This document shows positions 53,433 through 63,006 of a stretch of DNA of 64,000 bases, piece after piece; within the stretch, counting starts at the first letter, position 1; the number at the start of each line of letters is the position of its first letter. The stretch covers positions 124,001-188,000 of the forward strand of contig NZ_SEWG01000001.1 of the NCBI RefSeq assembly GCF_004168255.1, read 5' to 3'. Made by a program: the position numbers and the translations under genes. The notes beneath the pieces were generated by a model. That model was not told the origin of the DNA. It made no database searches and worked only from the letters and a program-made list of their open reading frames with translations. Origin of the DNA: Mucilaginibacter terrigena (lineage in GTDB: Bacteria; Bacteroidota; Bacteroidia; Sphingobacteriales; Sphingobacteriaceae).

Positions 53433-54551
53433 TTATATAGGCTTTTCGTATATCCTGTAAGTTTTGTACTGGTCGCCGCCTATGGCTTCAATAGCACGGT
53501 TTACCATGTCGTTTTTTTCAAGTGTCCACGATGCTTCGGCGTATTTAAGGCCTTTGCGCCTGTACTCTTTAATAATACTACCGTACAGGCATGCCTCGAT
53601 ACCCATTTTACGGTAACCATCAATTACACCCAGCAGCATAATACGTATGCCGCTTACTTTGCTTTTATTTAACAGCAGCTTAAAAATACCTGTAGGGAGC
53701 AGGCGGCCGCGTTTTATAGTTTTTAGCACCTGGTTAATATCGGGTATGGCAACGCCAAAGCCAACTATTTTGCCTTCTTTTTCGGCAACCAGGCAAAAAT
53801 CCGGGTCGAGTATCAGTTTAAGGTCTTTAGCTGTATAGTCAAATTCCTCGTTGGTCATCGGGAAAAAGCCAAGGTTTTTATCCCATGCGGTGTTATACAC
53901 TTCGCGCAGGGCATCGGCCTCCTGCTTAAACTTTTTTAAGTTTATTTTACGTATGCTGATGTTGCTGTTGCGGGTTAAACGCTCCTGCAGCCTATCCAGC
54001 ATCTGTAACGATTTATCGTTGTAGTTTGCACCATCCCAGTACCAGGCCAGCAGGTCGGTTTGTTTTTTAAATCCGGCGTTCTCCAGCAGGGTAACGTAAT
54101 ACTCGGGGTTGTAGGTCATCATCACCACGGGCGATCTGTCGAACCCTTTTATCAGTAACCCGCAGGTTTCGTTGGTTGATGGGTTTACCGGGCCAATAAC
54201 GTTTTGCGCGCCCTTTTCTTTAACCCATTTAATAGCGGTATCTAATAGCAGGTTAGCGGTTTCCTGGTCGTTAATAACTTCAAAAAAACCAAAAAAACCA
54301 TCATTAACATTGTTAAACTTGTTATGGTTGGTATTGTAAATGGCTGCTATCCGCCCCACAATTTTATCGCCATCATAAGCTAAAAAGGTTTGCAGCGACG
54401 AGTGTTTATGGAAAGGGTGCGTGGTTAGCAGGTCCTTTTGGGCTATAAATAATTCGGGTACGTAGTAGGGGTCGTTCTTATACAGGTCATGCGGGAAGTC
54501 AATAAAAGCCGCGAGTTCTTTTTTTGACTGTACCGGTACAATTTTTTTCAT
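53433..54551 (-). CDS. Large GNAT-fold acyltransferase, candidate ceramide synthase
   Basis: A 372-residue soluble protein with a GNAT-like fold in its C-terminal half (V-A-E-K-E-G-K-I-V-G-F-G-V-A-I-P, later G-Y-R-K-M-G-I-E-A-C-L-Y-G-S) and an extra N-terminal domain starting P-V-Q-S-K-K-E-L-A-A-F-I. It lies 59 bp downstream of serine palmitoyltransferase on the same strand. In Caulobacter the bacterial ceramide synthase is an acyltransferase of GNAT type encoded near spt, so this protein is the natural candidate for N-acylating the sphingoid base. That function is inferred from position and fold only. Confidence 0.65.
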   Translation of the reverse strand: MKKIVPVQSKKELAAFIDFPHDLYKNDPYYVPELFIAQKDLLTTHPFHKHSSLQTFLAYDGDKIVGRIAAIYNTNHNKFNNVNDGFFGFFEVINDQETANLLLDTAIKWVKEKGAQNVIGPVNPSTNETCGLLIKGFDRSPVVMMTYNPEYYVTLLENAGFKKQTDLLAWYWDGANYNDKSLQMLDRLQERLTRNSNISIRKINLKKFKQEADALREVYNTAWDKNLGFFPMTNEEFDYTAKDLKLILDPDFCLVAEKEGKIVGFGVAIPDINQVLKTIKRGRLLPTGIFKLLLNKSKVSGIRIMLLGVIDGYRKMGIEACLYGSIIKEYRRKGLKYAEASWTLEKNDMVNRAIEAIGGDQYKTYRIYEKPI

Positions 54552-54610
54552 TTGGGATGTTAAGTTAATACCGGTGCCATGCAGGCGTGGCGCCGGTATA
54601 TTTAAAGAGG

Positions 54611-55822
<1,212 letters not shown>

Positions 55823-55913
55823 TTATAAACACTTCTTAAATTTTTTGTAAAAATACCATGAATAAGCTTATAACTTGCATGGAGAATGTAAATTTTTTAC
55901 ACACTACCTTAAT

Positions 55914-55929
55914 AGTATGTTAACATACT
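55914..55929. promoter_or_regulatory. Perfect 16-bp palindrome between spt and tolC
   Basis: AGTATGTTAACATACT, centred in the 346-bp divergent space between spt and the efflux operon. Its size and symmetry suit a TetR- or MarR-type dimer. No such regulator gene is adjacent. The rest of 55823-56168 is AT-rich promoter DNA without other recognisable sites. Confidence 0.55.
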
Positions 55930-56168
55930 TACATCAGGCAAATTAATTAAATTTTTTATTTAATCACTACCACTATTTTACATTTTGTTTGAAAAAGTTG
56001 AAAAATCGTGCCAATTATCATTCAAATCTCCTTATTAGGTAAAATTTTTGTTGTCGATTTTTTATTGAAATAGAATAACGTCATATTCGTGCTCCCTGTT
56101 GATAACACAGAAAAATAAGCGAACCTTTACCCTTATTTTTCATTTTTATGTTGCATTTAAGTCCCCTT

Positions 56169-57518
56169 ATGAAAAAAATACGCCGCTTATTCGTATCTAA
56201 TATATTACTTTTTTTGCCGTTTACACTATTGGCCCAAACAACTGCCGATACAACCGTTACCGTTACCTTGCAGCAAAGCATTGATTTTGCCCTTAAAAAC
56301 CAGCCACAGGTAAAGCAAGCCAATATTGACGAGCAGATAAACGAACGCGATATTAAAATAAGTTTATCAAACTGGTTGCCGCAAATTGGCACTACCGGCC
56401 AGTACCAGCATTATTTTCAAAGGCCATCACAGATTGCAGCGGGTACATCAACAGGCGGCGCGGGTGGTTCGCAGCAAAATTTAGCCGTTGCGCACAATGT
56501 ATCTACATTAGGGGTACAGGCAAGCCAGGTTATTTATAATAATGATGTATTGCAGGCATCGCGCGCATCTAAGTATTCCAGGCAGTACTATAAACAGAAC
56601 ACCGAAGGCAGCAAAATAGATGTGGTATCTGACGTGAGCAAGGCATTTTACGATGTTTTGTTATCCCAGCGCCAGCTTGATATTATTAAGGAAGATATTG
56701 TAAGGCTGCGCCGCAGCTTAAAAGACGCCTACTCGCGCTACCAGGCCGGGGTTGTTGATAAAACAGATTACAAACAGGCAACCATCGCGTTAAATAATTC
56801 GCTGGCATCGCAAAAGCAGATACAGGAGGCTATAAAAAGCAAATCGGCATATTTAAAACAGGTAATGGGCCTCGATCCGGGCAGGTCATTAGCGCTATCG
56901 TACGATTCTACCCGTTTACAGGGCGAAGCGGTTATTGATACCAACCAGGTTTTAAATTACGCCAACCGGGTTGAGTACCGGTTATTGCAAACCCAAAAAA
57001 ACCTGCTTAATTTAAATGTATCGTATTATAAATGGAGTTTCCTTCCTTCGCTATCGGCGGTTGGCGGCTATAGCCTGGCCTATTTTAACGATAGTTTTTC
57101 TAAGCTATATAATAACTCGTACCCAACATCGTTCGCGGGCCTGTCATTATCGATCCCGATTTTTACGGGTGGCAAGCGTTTGCAAAATTTAGCTAAAGCG
57201 CGTTTGCAGGTAGAGCGTACAGATCTCGACCTGATAAACAGCCGCAACGCTATCAACACCGAATACACCCAGGCCCTGGCCAATTACAAAAGCAATTATT
57301 TTAACTGGCAAACACTAAACGAGAACGTTGCACTGGCAAAAGATGTTTACAAAGTGGTTAACCTGCAATACCGCGAGGGTATAAAAACTTACCTGGATGT
57401 TATTGTATCGCAGGCCGACCTGCGCACTGCTGAGTTAAATTACTATAACGCCCTGTTCCAGCTGCTATCGAGCAAAATCGACCTGCAAAGGGCAATGGGT
57501 ATTTTACAACCCGAATAA
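56169..57518 (+). CDS. TolC-family outer-membrane efflux channel
   Basis: A 449-residue outer-membrane factor with signal peptide (ending L-L-A-Q-T) and two OEP repeats of long helices (~25-215 and ~235-440), the second including N-A-I-N-T-E-Y-T-Q-A-L-A-N-Y. It is the first gene of an operon with the RND adaptor (66 bp downstream) and pump. TolC, adaptor and pump form one trans-envelope channel. ATG 56169 begins the signal peptide M-K-K-I-R-R-L-F; an upstream ATG at 56148 adds seven residues. Confidence 0.92.
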   Translation: MKKIRRLFVSNILLFLPFTLLAQTTADTTVTVTLQQSIDFALKNQPQVKQANIDEQINERDIKISLSNWLPQIGTTGQYQHYFQRPSQIAAGTSTGGAGGSQQNLAVAHNVSTLGVQASQVIYNNDVLQASRASKYSRQYYKQNTEGSKIDVVSDVSKAFYDVLLSQRQLDIIKEDIVRLRRSLKDAYSRYQAGVVDKTDYKQATIALNNSLASQKQIQEAIKSKSAYLKQVMGLDPGRSLALSYDSTRLQGEAVIDTNQVLNYANRVEYRLLQTQKNLLNLNVSYYKWSFLPSLSAVGGYSLAYFNDSFSKLYNNSYPTSFAGLSLSIPIFTGGKRLQNLAKARLQVERTDLDLINSRNAINTEYTQALANYKSNYFNWQTLNENVALAKDVYKVVNLQYREGIKTYLDVIVSQADLRTAELNYYNALFQLLSSKIDLQRAMGILQPE

Positions 57519-57583
57519 TAAATATTACCGCCGGTTTGCCGGTGAAAACTTTATCAACATTGAAAACACGACAACTTATAATA

Positions 57584-58711
57584 ATGAAAAACACATACGC
57601 CTGCTGCATTGCCGCATTGGCTTTATTAACAGCTTCATCATGCGGTAATAATGCGCCCAAGCAAAGCGCCGCATTGCCGCCAACACCGGTAAATGTTATC
57701 GAAGCAAAAAAATCCGACGCCTTGTATTATGATAAATACCAGGGCACGGTGGTTGCCTTAAATTCTGTTGAGCTGCGCAGCCAGGTTGGCGGTTTTATAA
57801 CCGGCATATATTTTAAAGAAGGCGATGTGGTTACCAAAGGCGCACCGCTGTACGAAATTGACCGCCGTAAATATGTGGCAGCATACGAGCAAGCCAAAGC
57901 AAACCTGCTTAGCGCGAAAGCTAACTTAAGCAAAGCCCAGAAGGATATTGACCGCTATAACATGTTGTTGAAAAACGATGCCGTGGCCCGCCAGACTGTT
58001 GACCAGGCCACCGCCAATTTCCAAACCAGCCAAAGCCAGGTAGCTGTTGCACAGGCAGGGGTAGAGTCGGCAGCTACCGATCTGTCGTACGCTACCATTC
58101 GTGCACCATTCACGGGCCGCATAGGTATATCGCAGGTTAAACTGGGGGCGCAGGTATCGCCGGGTACTACTTTATTAAATACCATATCAACCGGTAACCC
58201 AATTGGTGTTGATGTAGTTATTAACGAGCAGGACATAAGCCGCTTTTACAAGCTGCAAAAAACAAGCAGCGATACCACTTTTAAACTGCTGCTGCCCGAT
58301 GGTACCGCGTTTAATAAGAATGGGAAGATATTTGCCATAGACCGCGGCGTAAGCGACCAGACAGGTACCATCAAAGTAAGGGTACAGTTCCCTAATGCCC
58401 AGGACGAGCTGAAGGACGGCATGAGCTGCGTTTTACAGGTGCTTAACGATAACTCGGGCAATCGCGTACAGATCCCTTATAAAGCCGTAACCGAGCAAAT
58501 GGGCGAATTTTTTGTGTTTATAGCCAAAGATACCATTGCCGAGCAGCGTAAGGTAGTTATAGGCCAGCGCATTCAAAGTAATGTTATAGTAATGGATGGT
58601 GTTAAACCCGGCGAAAAGGTAATAACCGAAGGTTTCCAGCGCTTACGCGATGGCGGCAAAATAACGCTTGGCCCGCCTGCGGCTGCTGCAGGAGCTGCCC
58701 CGGCTAAATAA
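57584..58711 (+). CDS. RND efflux periplasmic adaptor lipoprotein
   Basis: A 375-residue membrane-fusion protein, lipid-anchored (lipobox T-A-S-S-C then G-N-N). Order: lipoyl-like half motif (R-S-Q-V-G-G-F-I-T-G-I-Y-F-K-E-G), alpha-helical hairpin (~95-160), second lipoyl half (T-I-R-A-P-F-T-G-R-I-G), beta-barrel and membrane-proximal domain. It fits the AcrA/MexA family. It is located between tolC and the pump gene, 71 bp before the latter. ATG 57584 is taken because it starts the lipoprotein signal. Confidence 0.92.
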   Translation: MKNTYACCIAALALLTASSCGNNAPKQSAALPPTPVNVIEAKKSDALYYDKYQGTVVALNSVELRSQVGGFITGIYFKEGDVVTKGAPLYEIDRRKYVAAYEQAKANLLSAKANLSKAQKDIDRYNMLLKNDAVARQTVDQATANFQTSQSQVAVAQAGVESAATDLSYATIRAPFTGRIGISQVKLGAQVSPGTTLLNTISTGNPIGVDVVINEQDISRFYKLQKTSSDTTFKLLLPDGTAFNKNGKIFAIDRGVSDQTGTIKVRVQFPNAQDELKDGMSCVLQVLNDNSGNRVQIPYKAVTEQMGEFFVFIAKDTIAEQRKVVIGQRIQSNVIVMDGVKPGEKVITEGFQRLRDGGKITLGPPAAAAGAAPAK

Positions 58712-58782
58712 TACCGGGATAGGTTTCAATAAGCTACTAATGGGGGTGATGCCCCGATAATTTTAAGCAAAAGATATAAAGA

Positions 58783-61700
58783 ATGATCGCAGATACTTTT
58801 ATACGCCGCCCGGTAACCGCTATAGTTATATCACTGGTGATATTGATAGTTGGCATCCTGGCCATAACAAGCCTGCCTATTGGCCAATACCCCGAAATTA
58901 CACCGCCCACCGTACAGGTAACCGGTAATTATACCGGCGCAGATGCCTTAACGGTTGAGCAAACCGTGGCTACCCCGGTAGAGGTGCAGGTAAACGGTAC
59001 CCCCGGCATGACCTATTTGCAAAGCAACAGCACCAGCAACGGTCAGATGAGTATGACCGTTAACTTTGAGGTGGGAACCGATATCAATAATGCCGCACTT
59101 GATGTGCAGAACCGTGTAGGAATAGCCCTGCCAACCCTGCCGCAGGAGGTACAGCGTTTGGGTATGATAGTACGTAAGCGTAACCCCAGTATATTAATGC
59201 TGGTGGCTATGTTTTCGCCAAACGGATCGCATGATGTAACATTTGTTGACAACTACACCAACGTATTTATAAAGGACGCCTTGCTGCGTACAAAAGGTGT
59301 GGGCGACGTGTTTACCCGCGCCGATGATTTTAGTATGCGCATCTGGCTTAAGCCGGATAAGCTGGCAGCCTTGAACATGACGGCCGCCGATATTACCGCC
59401 GCCCTGCAGGAACAAAACGCGCAGGTTGCTGCCGGTACCGTAGGCGCTACCCCGCAAATGAAGGGGCAAACATTTGAGTACACGGTATTGGTAAAAGGCC
59501 GCCTTACCGATAAATCGGAATTTGAAAATATTGTGGTTAAAACACAGCCCAATAACGGCGCGGTGGTGCATTTAAAAGATGTTGCACGTATAGAACTGGG
59601 CAAGTTTAACTATGCAGGTAACTCGTTTGTTGATGGTAAAAGGGCTTCGTACCTGTTGATATACCAGGCGCCGGGAAGTAACGCTATCGAAACTGCCGAT
59701 AACGTTACAGCTACCATGAACCAGCTGAAAAAAACGTTCCCCAAGGATATTGATTTCGTTGTACCATTCGAATCGGTTACCGTGGTAAAAGTATCCCTGC
59801 ACGAAGTTATCGAAACACTGGTAATTGCACTGGTGCTGGTAATTGTGGTGGTGTTTTTATTCCTGCAAAACTGGCGTACAACGCTAATACCTGTGCTGGC
59901 TATCCCGGTATCTATTATAGGTACATTCATTTTCTTTATCCCGCTGCATTTTACCATTAACACGCTTACGCTGTTTGGTTTTGTGCTGGCTATTGGTATA
60001 GTAGTGGATGATGCCATTGTGGTGGTAGAGGCCGTACAGCATTATATGGACGAGAAAGGCATGTCGCCAAAAGAGGCTACCGAGCATGCCATGCGCGATA
60101 TATCCGCGCCGGTTATCGCCATAGCCTTAATTTTGGCCGCGGTGTTTGTACCGGTTGGTTTTGTACCTGGCATAGTTGGGCGTTTGTACCAGCAATTTGC
60201 TATCACTATTGCCATATCGGTACTGATATCGGCATTTGTGGCATTATCGCTAACACCGGCATTATGTACCATATTGTTACGCCCGCATAAAATAGATGAA
60301 AGATCAAAAGGCCTGAACAGGTTCTTCTTTATATTCAACCAATGGTTCGAACGTATAACAGGCTGCTACCGCAACTCTGTTGATAAAGGCATCAAGCATT
60401 CAAAATTTATGGTTATTATACTGGTTTGTATAGTAGTAGGCACCGTGCTTTTATTTAAGGGCAAGCCCTCGGGTTTTATCCCGCTGGAGGATGAAGGCCG
60501 TGTTTATGTTACTTATGATCTGCCCGAAGGCTCATCAACCGAGCGTACAGTAGCGGTTTTGCACGAGATGATGGATGTGCTGAAAAGCGTACCTGCCGTA
60601 AACCATTACGCAGCGCTGGGTGGGTTAAACGCGGTTAACTTTGCAACAAAATCAAACAGCGCCACCATATTTATACAATTAAAACCCTGGGATAAACGCG
60701 AAAGCAAGGAAGACCAGTTAGAGGGCGTTATAGCCACCCTGCAAAAAAAACTGGCCAAATTTAAGGAAGCCAGCGTGGTGGTGATCTCGCCGCCGGCCAT
60801 ACCGGGTTTGGGTAACACAGGCGGTTTCTCTTTTATATTACAGGAAAAGGAAGCAGGCGGCGATATCAAGAATTTTGAAAAGGTTTTGCAAAATTTTGTG
60901 GCCGCCGTTAACAAGCGCCCCGAAATTGCAAAAGCGTTCTCATTCTTTACCGCCCATACACCGGCTTATCAGTTAACTATCGACAGGGAGAAGGCCAAAA
61001 AACTGGGTGTGAAGATATCCGACGTAAATAACGCGCTGCAAACCTACATGGGTAGCGCCTACATAAACGATTTTACGGTTTACGGGCGTAACTTTAGGGT
61101 AGTGGCACAGGCCGATACAAACTACCGTACCAATATCCAGAACATCGGGCAGTACTTTGTACGTAACGAAGCAGGCGCTATGGTACCCTTAAGTACGCTT
61201 ACCAGTTATAAACTTATTGAGAACGCGCCATTGATATCGCATTATAACCTGTTCCGCTCGGCAGAGATTAACGGCAGCACCAAGGATGGTTACAGCAGCG
61301 GCGACGCTATTGCCGCCCTAAGAGAAGTAGCAGCCGAAAATTTACCGCAGGGTTATGGTTACGAATTTTCGGGATTAAGCCGCGAGGAATTATTATCGGG
61401 CTCTAAAACGGTTTACATATTTGCCTTATCAATTGGCTTTGTGTTTTTGTTCCTGGCCGCTTTATACGAGAGCTGGTCGGTACCGTTTTCGGTATTATTG
61501 GCTGTACCCCTTGGCGCTTTTGGGGCTATTTTATTCTTATCGTTTAAACCAGGCTTAACCAATAATGTTTACGCGCAGATAGGCTTAATAACGCTCATTG
61601 GTTTGGCGGCCAAGAACGCCATCCTGATTGTAGAGTTTGCGAAGGAGCGGGTAGACCGGGGCATGAACCTGGAAAAAGCCACTCTGGAAGCCGTACGGCT

Positions 61701-61950
61701 GCGGTTAAGGCCTATCATTATGACATCGATGGCCTTTATACTTGGTGTTTTACCATTGGTAATAGCATCGGGCGCGGGTGCCAAAGCAAGGCAAACCATC
61801 GGCTGGACGGTATTTGGCGGTATGCTTGCAGCAACATCGCTGGCTATATTTATTGTGCCTGTACTTTACTACATCATTACTAAGTATGCATACGGTAAGC
61901 ATAAGCTTGCCGAATTGGAAAAAACATACAAGCCCGATCCGGAAGTATAA
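58783..61950 (+). CDS. RND multidrug efflux pump (AcrB/HAE1 type)
   Basis: A 1055-residue inner-membrane proton antiporter with twelve helices and two large periplasmic loops. Proton-relay residues are Asp409 and Asp410 in G-I-V-V-D-D-A-I-V and Lys944 in L-A-A-K-N-A-I-L-I. It starts with the family signature F-I-R-R-P-V-T-A-I-V. The length and D-D/K triad identify the HAE1 drug/hydrophobe group rather than the heavy-metal group. Substrates are unknown. The operon is closed by the terminator at 61957. Confidence 0.94.
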   Translation: MIADTFIRRPVTAIVISLVILIVGILAITSLPIGQYPEITPPTVQVTGNYTGADALTVEQTVATPVEVQVNGTPGMTYLQSNSTSNGQMSMTVNFEVGTDINNAALDVQNRVGIALPTLPQEVQRLGMIVRKRNPSILMLVAMFSPNGSHDVTFVDNYTNVFIKDALLRTKGVGDVFTRADDFSMRIWLKPDKLAALNMTAADITAALQEQNAQVAAGTVGATPQMKGQTFEYTVLVKGRLTDKSEFENIVVKTQPNNGAVVHLKDVARIELGKFNYAGNSFVDGKRASYLLIYQAPGSNAIETADNVTATMNQLKKTFPKDIDFVVPFESVTVVKVSLHEVIETLVIALVLVIVVVFLFLQNWRTTLIPVLAIPVSIIGTFIFFIPLHFTINTLTLFGFVLAIGIVVDDAIVVVEAVQHYMDEKGMSPKEATEHAMRDISAPVIAIALILAAVFVPVGFVPGIVGRLYQQFAITIAISVLISAFVALSLTPALCTILLRPHKIDERSKGLNRFFFIFNQWFERITGCYRNSVDKGIKHSKFMVIILVCIVVGTVLLFKGKPSGFIPLEDEGRVYVTYDLPEGSSTERTVAVLHEMMDVLKSVPAVNHYAALGGLNAVNFATKSNSATIFIQLKPWDKRESKEDQLEGVIATLQKKLAKFKEASVVVISPPAIPGLGNTGGFSFILQEKEAGGDIKNFEKVLQNFVAAVNKRPEIAKAFSFFTAHTPAYQLTIDREKAKKLGVKISDVNNALQTYMGSAYINDFTVYGRNFRVVAQADTNYRTNIQNIGQYFVRNEAGAMVPLSTLTSYKLIENAPLISHYNLFRSAEINGSTKDGYSSGDAIAALREVAAENLPQGYGYEFSGLSREELLSGSKTVYIFALSIGFVFLFLAALYESWSVPFSVLLAVPLGAFGAILFLSFKPGLTNNVYAQIGLITLIGLAAKNAILIVEFAKERVDRGMNLEKATLEAVRLRLRPIIMTSMAFILGVLPLVIASGAGAKARQTIGWTVFGGMLAATSLAIFIVPVLYYIITKYAYGKHKLAELEKTYKPDPEV

Positions 61951-61956
61951 TTTATA

Positions 61957-61990
61957 AAGCCTCCCAATAAAATCGGGAGGCTTTATTGTT
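61957..61990 (+). terminator. Intrinsic terminator of the efflux operon
   Basis: AAGCCTCCC (61957-61965) pairs with GGGAGGCTT (61975-61983); T-rich sequence follows. Confidence 0.85.
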
Positions 61991-62113
61991 TAAAATAAAC
62001 GTGCCCTAAATAATCACATTGGCACAACAGCCCTGTTTATGTTGTAAATAATAGTCCTGAAACCTGTAAAAGCTACACTTTTCGTAAAATTGCGACACAT
62101 TTATTTCTTTATT

Positions 62114-62171
62114 AAAGTGTTAAAAAACGTTATTTAACACTTTTTGACCTTTTGATGCCAAAAGTCAAAAA
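62114..62171. promoter_or_regulatory. Two adjacent inverted repeats upstream of the small barrel gene
   Basis: AAAGTGTTAAA (62114-62124) faces TTTAACACTTT (62133-62143). It overlaps a second palindrome, TTTTTGAC...GTCAAAAA (62141-62171), whose inner part CTTTTG-ATGC-CAAAAG also pairs. No T tract follows on either strand beyond the stems, so these are more likely protein-binding sites than terminators. The remaining 61951-62330 gap has no gene. Confidence 0.5.
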
Positions 62172-62330
62172 TGGATTGATTATCAGGCAATAAGCTACTG
62201 AACTACGTGTAAAAGCCCTTTTTTGCACCGTCATTAAACAATCATTTAATTACAACCATCAGGAATGTGGCAGAGTATTTGATTATAGCGGTGTATCACA
62301 ATTAATAATTGTATTACTAAAAACACGACA

Positions 62331-62861
62331 ATGAAAAGAATGACAAAATTAGTAGCAGCAGGCTTTGCAGCCGCAGCTATATTTTTAGGTACTAACGTTG
62401 CTAACGCACAATCTACACCAAAAAGCGCTTTACGCTTTGGTATTGGTATTGAAGGTTTGGCACCAACCGGTAACTTACACGACAGGTCGAATTTTGGCTT
62501 AGGTGGTACCGCACGTTTACAATATGGTGTATCTGATGCCGTTGCTTTAACCTTAACATCCGGTTACTATAACTTTTTTGGTAGAGAAGTACCTACTACA
62601 GGTGTAAATTATACCAACTTAGGTGTAGTTCCAATTAAGGCAGGTCTTAAAGCATTTGTATCACAAAACATCTATTTAGGTGCAGAAGTTGGTGCAGGTA
62701 TCGAAGTAACTTCAACCAAGCAAACCAAATTAATAGCATCACCCGGTATAGGTTGGGCTAACCAGTCATGGGATATTGGTGCGCGTTACGAAAACTTCTC
62801 TGGCCAGAGCTATAACTATGGTACAGTTGGTTTACGTATAGCTTACGGTTTCGGGTTGTAA
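62331..62861 (+). CDS. Small outer-membrane beta-barrel protein
   Basis: A 176-residue protein with signal peptide (ending V-A-N-A-Q-S) and about eight amphipathic beta strands with Gly/Tyr alternation (for example Y-L-G-A-E-V-G-A-G-I-E-V), ending in L-R-I-A-Y-G-F-G-L. This fits the OmpX/OmpW-like porin-family barrels common in Bacteroidota. A long leader with paired palindromes precedes it, suggesting regulated or high expression. Confidence 0.82.
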   Translation: MKRMTKLVAAGFAAAAIFLGTNVANAQSTPKSALRFGIGIEGLAPTGNLHDRSNFGLGGTARLQYGVSDAVALTLTSGYYNFFGREVPTTGVNYTNLGVVPIKAGLKAFVSQNIYLGAEVGAGIEVTSTKQTKLIASPGIGWANQSWDIGARYENFSGQSYNYGTVGLRIAYGFGL

Positions 62862-62888
62862 TTTATAGCCGGAACTTTACTTAACTGA

Positions 62889-62921
62889 AAAGCCCCTCGT
62901 CGAGATGACGGGGGGCTTTTT
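62889..62921 (+). terminator. Intrinsic terminator after the small barrel gene
   Basis: AAGCCCC-T-CGTC pairs with GACG-G-GGGGCTT around GAGAT, followed by seven T. It lies 27 bp after the stop. Confidence 0.9.
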
Positions 62922-63006
62922 TTAATGGTCTGAACTCGAATTTGTTGAATTTAAGAATTGGCAGAATAATCATTCTATTATTTCTAAAAATTCGCTCAAT
63001 TCGGGT

